From positions 1 through 7,399 of the forward strand of contig JBCCIH010000124.1 of the NCBI GenBank assembly GCA_039028315.1: 7,399 nucleotides of DNA, written 5' to 3'. The notes beneath the pieces were generated by a model. The model saw only the letters and a list, made by a program, of their open reading frames with translations. It was not told where the DNA came from and searched no databases. Below are positions 5,559 through 7,399 of the stretch, piece by piece (the stretch's first letter is position 1; each line of letters begins with the position of its first letter). The position numbers and the translations under genes are program-made. The stretch comes from Thermodesulfobacteriota bacterium (GTDB lineage Bacteria; Desulfobacterota_D; UBA1144; Nemesobacterales; UBA2774).

Positions 5559-7399
5559 ATGAAACCGACAATTATGGCGTTGCTGATAATCTTCGCCTTC
5601 GGGTTTTTTCTCTTCAACATATATACATTGATTAGAACCCTTTGTATTGGAAAGTTTGAAATGAGGTTTGATAACATTCCTGAGAGAATAAAAAAGGTTC
5701 TAATATATGTTTTCGGCCAAAAAAGACTAGTTAAAAACTACACCTTCGCTGGTGTTGCTCACTTTATGATTTTCTGGGGTTTTGTAATAATCACAATTGG
5801 CACAATAGAGCTCTTGGTAGGAGGAGTGTTCCCCGGTTTTAGACTAATTCCCGGCGAGGCCCATAAATATTACGAATTTATATTGGATATTGTACAGTTC
5901 TTGGTTCTGATTGCTATCATTATGGGGATTATTAATAGAACTACAATTGCTAAACGAAGAGAAGTAAACGGGCTCGATGCGGTTGTGGTACTCGGACTCA
6001 TATTTGGCCTTATGATTACGGCTTTTGGCTTTACAGGCTCTGCAATAGCCATGGGAACCGGAGAAGCCGCGTTTTTACCGGTATCTAATGTATTTGCCAA
6101 GCTTTTTTTCAACGGAATGAGTGAAAATGGGTTAGTTTTCTCTTATGAGTTTTTCTGGTGGTTTCATATACTAATAGTATTAGGTTTCTTAAATTATCTG
6201 CCTTACTCTAAACATAGCCATGTATTTACGGCGGTTCCAAACGTATTTTTCCAGAATTTAAACCCCAGAGGAGCTTTAAAACCTATTGATTTTGAAAATG
6301 TACCAGACGATATTGATCACTTCGGTGCAGGCAAACTAGAAGATTTCACATGGAAAGATATTTTAGACGCATATACGTGCACAGAATGTGGTAGATGCAC
6401 AGATAACTGCCCTGCATGGCATACGGAGAAACCGCTTTCACCAAGAGAAATTGTAGTAAAATTAAGGCATTACGCATCAAGTGAGGGTGAGCAATACTTA
6501 AATAGTAATGGTAATATGGATTCCTCGCAGTTAGACGATCTGCCGGGCCCTGAATGGGTTACAGAAGATGAACTCTGGGCATGCACAAGCTGTAACGCAT
6601 GCGTAGAGCAATGTCCTCTATTTATTGACCAAATGGGCAAGATTATGGAAATGAGAAGATTCCTAACGCTTGAAGGAAGGCTAACAGGACCTGCGGGTAA
6701 GACACTTCAAAAACTCGCACAACAGGGTAACCCATGGGGATTTGGCGAAGCAGAAAGAGCTAAATGGGTATCAGAAATAGACGATTTAGCCGTCCTTGGT
6801 GAGGATGGCGTAGAAGACGCAACAGAGTTTGACTATGTATATTGGATGGGTTGTTACGGCGGATATGACCCAAGAGGGCAAAACATTGCTAAATCCATGG
6901 TAAGTCTCCTAACTCAGGCGGGTGTTAAATTTGCGGTACTTGGTCCTAAAGAAAAGTGTACTGGAGACCCTGCTAGAAGGCTTGGTGAAGAGGCCCTATA
7001 TCAGATGTTAGCTACTGAAAACATTGAGAATTTGAATAATATGAAGGTTAAAAAAGTCATTGCAAACTGCCCGCATTGTTTCAATACTATTAAAAATGAA
7101 TATCCACAATTCGGCGGAAATTACGAAGTAATCAACCATACAGAGCTACTAAGTGACTTAGTTTCACAAGGCAAGCTTAAACCTACTAAAGAAGTGAATG
7201 AAGAGGTTGTCTATCATGATCCTTGTTATCTCGGACGCTATAATAGAATATTCGACGCTCCTAGAAAGGTGCTCAAATCAATACCGGGACTTAAGCTTAT
7301 TGAGCTTGATAGAAAGAAAGAGAGGAGTTTTTGCTGCGGCGCCGGTGGTGGTAAAATCTGGATGGAAGAAGACGCTCCAAGGGTAAACTGGAATAGATT
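5559..7399 (+). CDS. EtfD-like membrane Fe-S oxidoreductase (ETF:menaquinone oxidoreductase type), 3'-truncated
   Basis: The open frame gives 613 codons and continues past the window end. The N-terminal part (1 to about 225) is a NarI-like haem b membrane domain with five hydrophobic segments (about 4-26, 66-88, 106-124, 141-158, 195-215); His68, His102, His203, His218 and His220 are candidate haem ligands. Next come two 4Fe-4S motifs, Cys274/277/280/284 (CTECGRCTDNCP) and Cys342/345/348/352 (CTSCNACVEQCP). Two cysteine-rich domains of the heterodisulfide-reductase HdrD/CCG kind follow. The first has Cys432, CTGDPARR (Cys467) and CPHCFNTIKNEYP (Cys504, Cys507); the second has DPCYLGRY (Cys556) and FCCGAGGG (Cys592/593), and its last CxxC lies beyond the window. 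This layout matches EtfD/EMO proteins, which pass electrons from electron-transfer flavoprotein to menaquinone. Related HdrD- or DsrMK-like roles remain possible, since etfAB are not visible. Probably 40-90 residues are missing. Confidence 0.9.
   Translation, partial: MKPTIMALLIIFAFGFFLFNIYTLIRTLCIGKFEMRFDNIPERIKKVLIYVFGQKRLVKNYTFAGVAHFMIFWGFVIITIGTIELLVGGVFPGFRLIPGEAHKYYEFILDIVQFLVLIAIIMGIINRTTIAKRREVNGLDAVVVLGLIFGLMITAFGFTGSAIAMGTGEAAFLPVSNVFAKLFFNGMSENGLVFSYEFFWWFHILIVLGFLNYLPYSKHSHVFTAVPNVFFQNLNPRGALKPIDFENVPDDIDHFGAGKLEDFTWKDILDAYTCTECGRCTDNCPAWHTEKPLSPREIVVKLRHYASSEGEQYLNSNGNMDSSQLDDLPGPEWVTEDELWACTSCNACVEQCPLFIDQMGKIMEMRRFLTLEGRLTGPAGKTLQKLAQQGNPWGFGEAERAKWVSEIDDLAVLGEDGVEDATEFDYVYWMGCYGGYDPRGQNIAKSMVSLLTQAGVKFAVLGPKEKCTGDPARRLGEEALYQMLATENIENLNNMKVKKVIANCPHCFNTIKNEYPQFGGNYEVINHTELLSDLVSQGKLKPTKEVNEEVVYHDPCYLGRYNRIFDAPRKVLKSIPGLKLIELDRKKERSFCCGAGGGKIWMEEDAPRVNWNR

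Noticed and set aside
5870..6112. 80-codon minus-strand frame within the EtfD-like gene
   Set aside because: It overlaps the haem-domain coding sequence and shows no protein family features.
7198..7386. 62-codon plus-strand frame near the window end
   Set aside because: It is an alternative frame of the second CCG domain of the EtfD-like protein, whose own frame stays open.

Overview
The window is AT-rich bacterial chromosome with ordinary housekeeping genes and one protein-sorting locus. GroEL, agmatinase-type SpeB, RadC, exosortase H and an EtfD-like Fe-S oxidoreductase together suggest a Gram-negative, anaerobic or respiratory organism of the Desulfobacterota/Dadabacteria/'deltaproteobacterial' sort. 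That placement rests on the general look of the proteins and is only a weak inference. No tRNA, rRNA, CRISPR array, insertion sequence or phage gene was seen.

Layout. Positions 1-1458 are the 3' part of groEL (+), cut by the window start. A strong hairpin with T/A tracts at 1481-1518 separates it from the convergent speB (-, 1563-2456). The short speB/radC divergent region (2457-2569) precedes radC (+), whose best start is 2570, inside a longer open frame. After about 100 bp with a candidate extended -10 promoter comes a two-gene unit: exosortase H (3361-3924) and an overlapping exosortase-H-associated membrane protein (3890-4567) with a very basic tail. Two bases further on, convergently, ends an unfamiliar multi-pass membrane protein with an HELGH zinc-protease motif (4570-5301, -). 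A 257-bp AT-rich divergent region (5302-5558) with two clean dyad symmetries and promoter-like elements follows. From 5559 to the window end runs a large open frame (+): a NarI-like haem b membrane domain, two 4Fe-4S motifs and two cysteine-rich CCG-type domains, the architecture of EtfD-type ETF:menaquinone oxidoreductases.

How the genes fit together. XrtH and its partner should process and anchor or export surface proteins carrying an IPTLxxWG-CTERM tail; no such target is encoded here, so targets must lie elsewhere in the genome. The neighbouring HELGH protein could be a second membrane protease, but a link to the exosortase is positional only. The EtfD-like protein would pass electrons from an electron-transfer flavoprotein (fatty-acid or amino-acid oxidation) to the quinone pool; etfAB are not in view. 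I see no convincing wholly new system; the least explained pieces are the HELGH protein and the regulatory dyads beside it.
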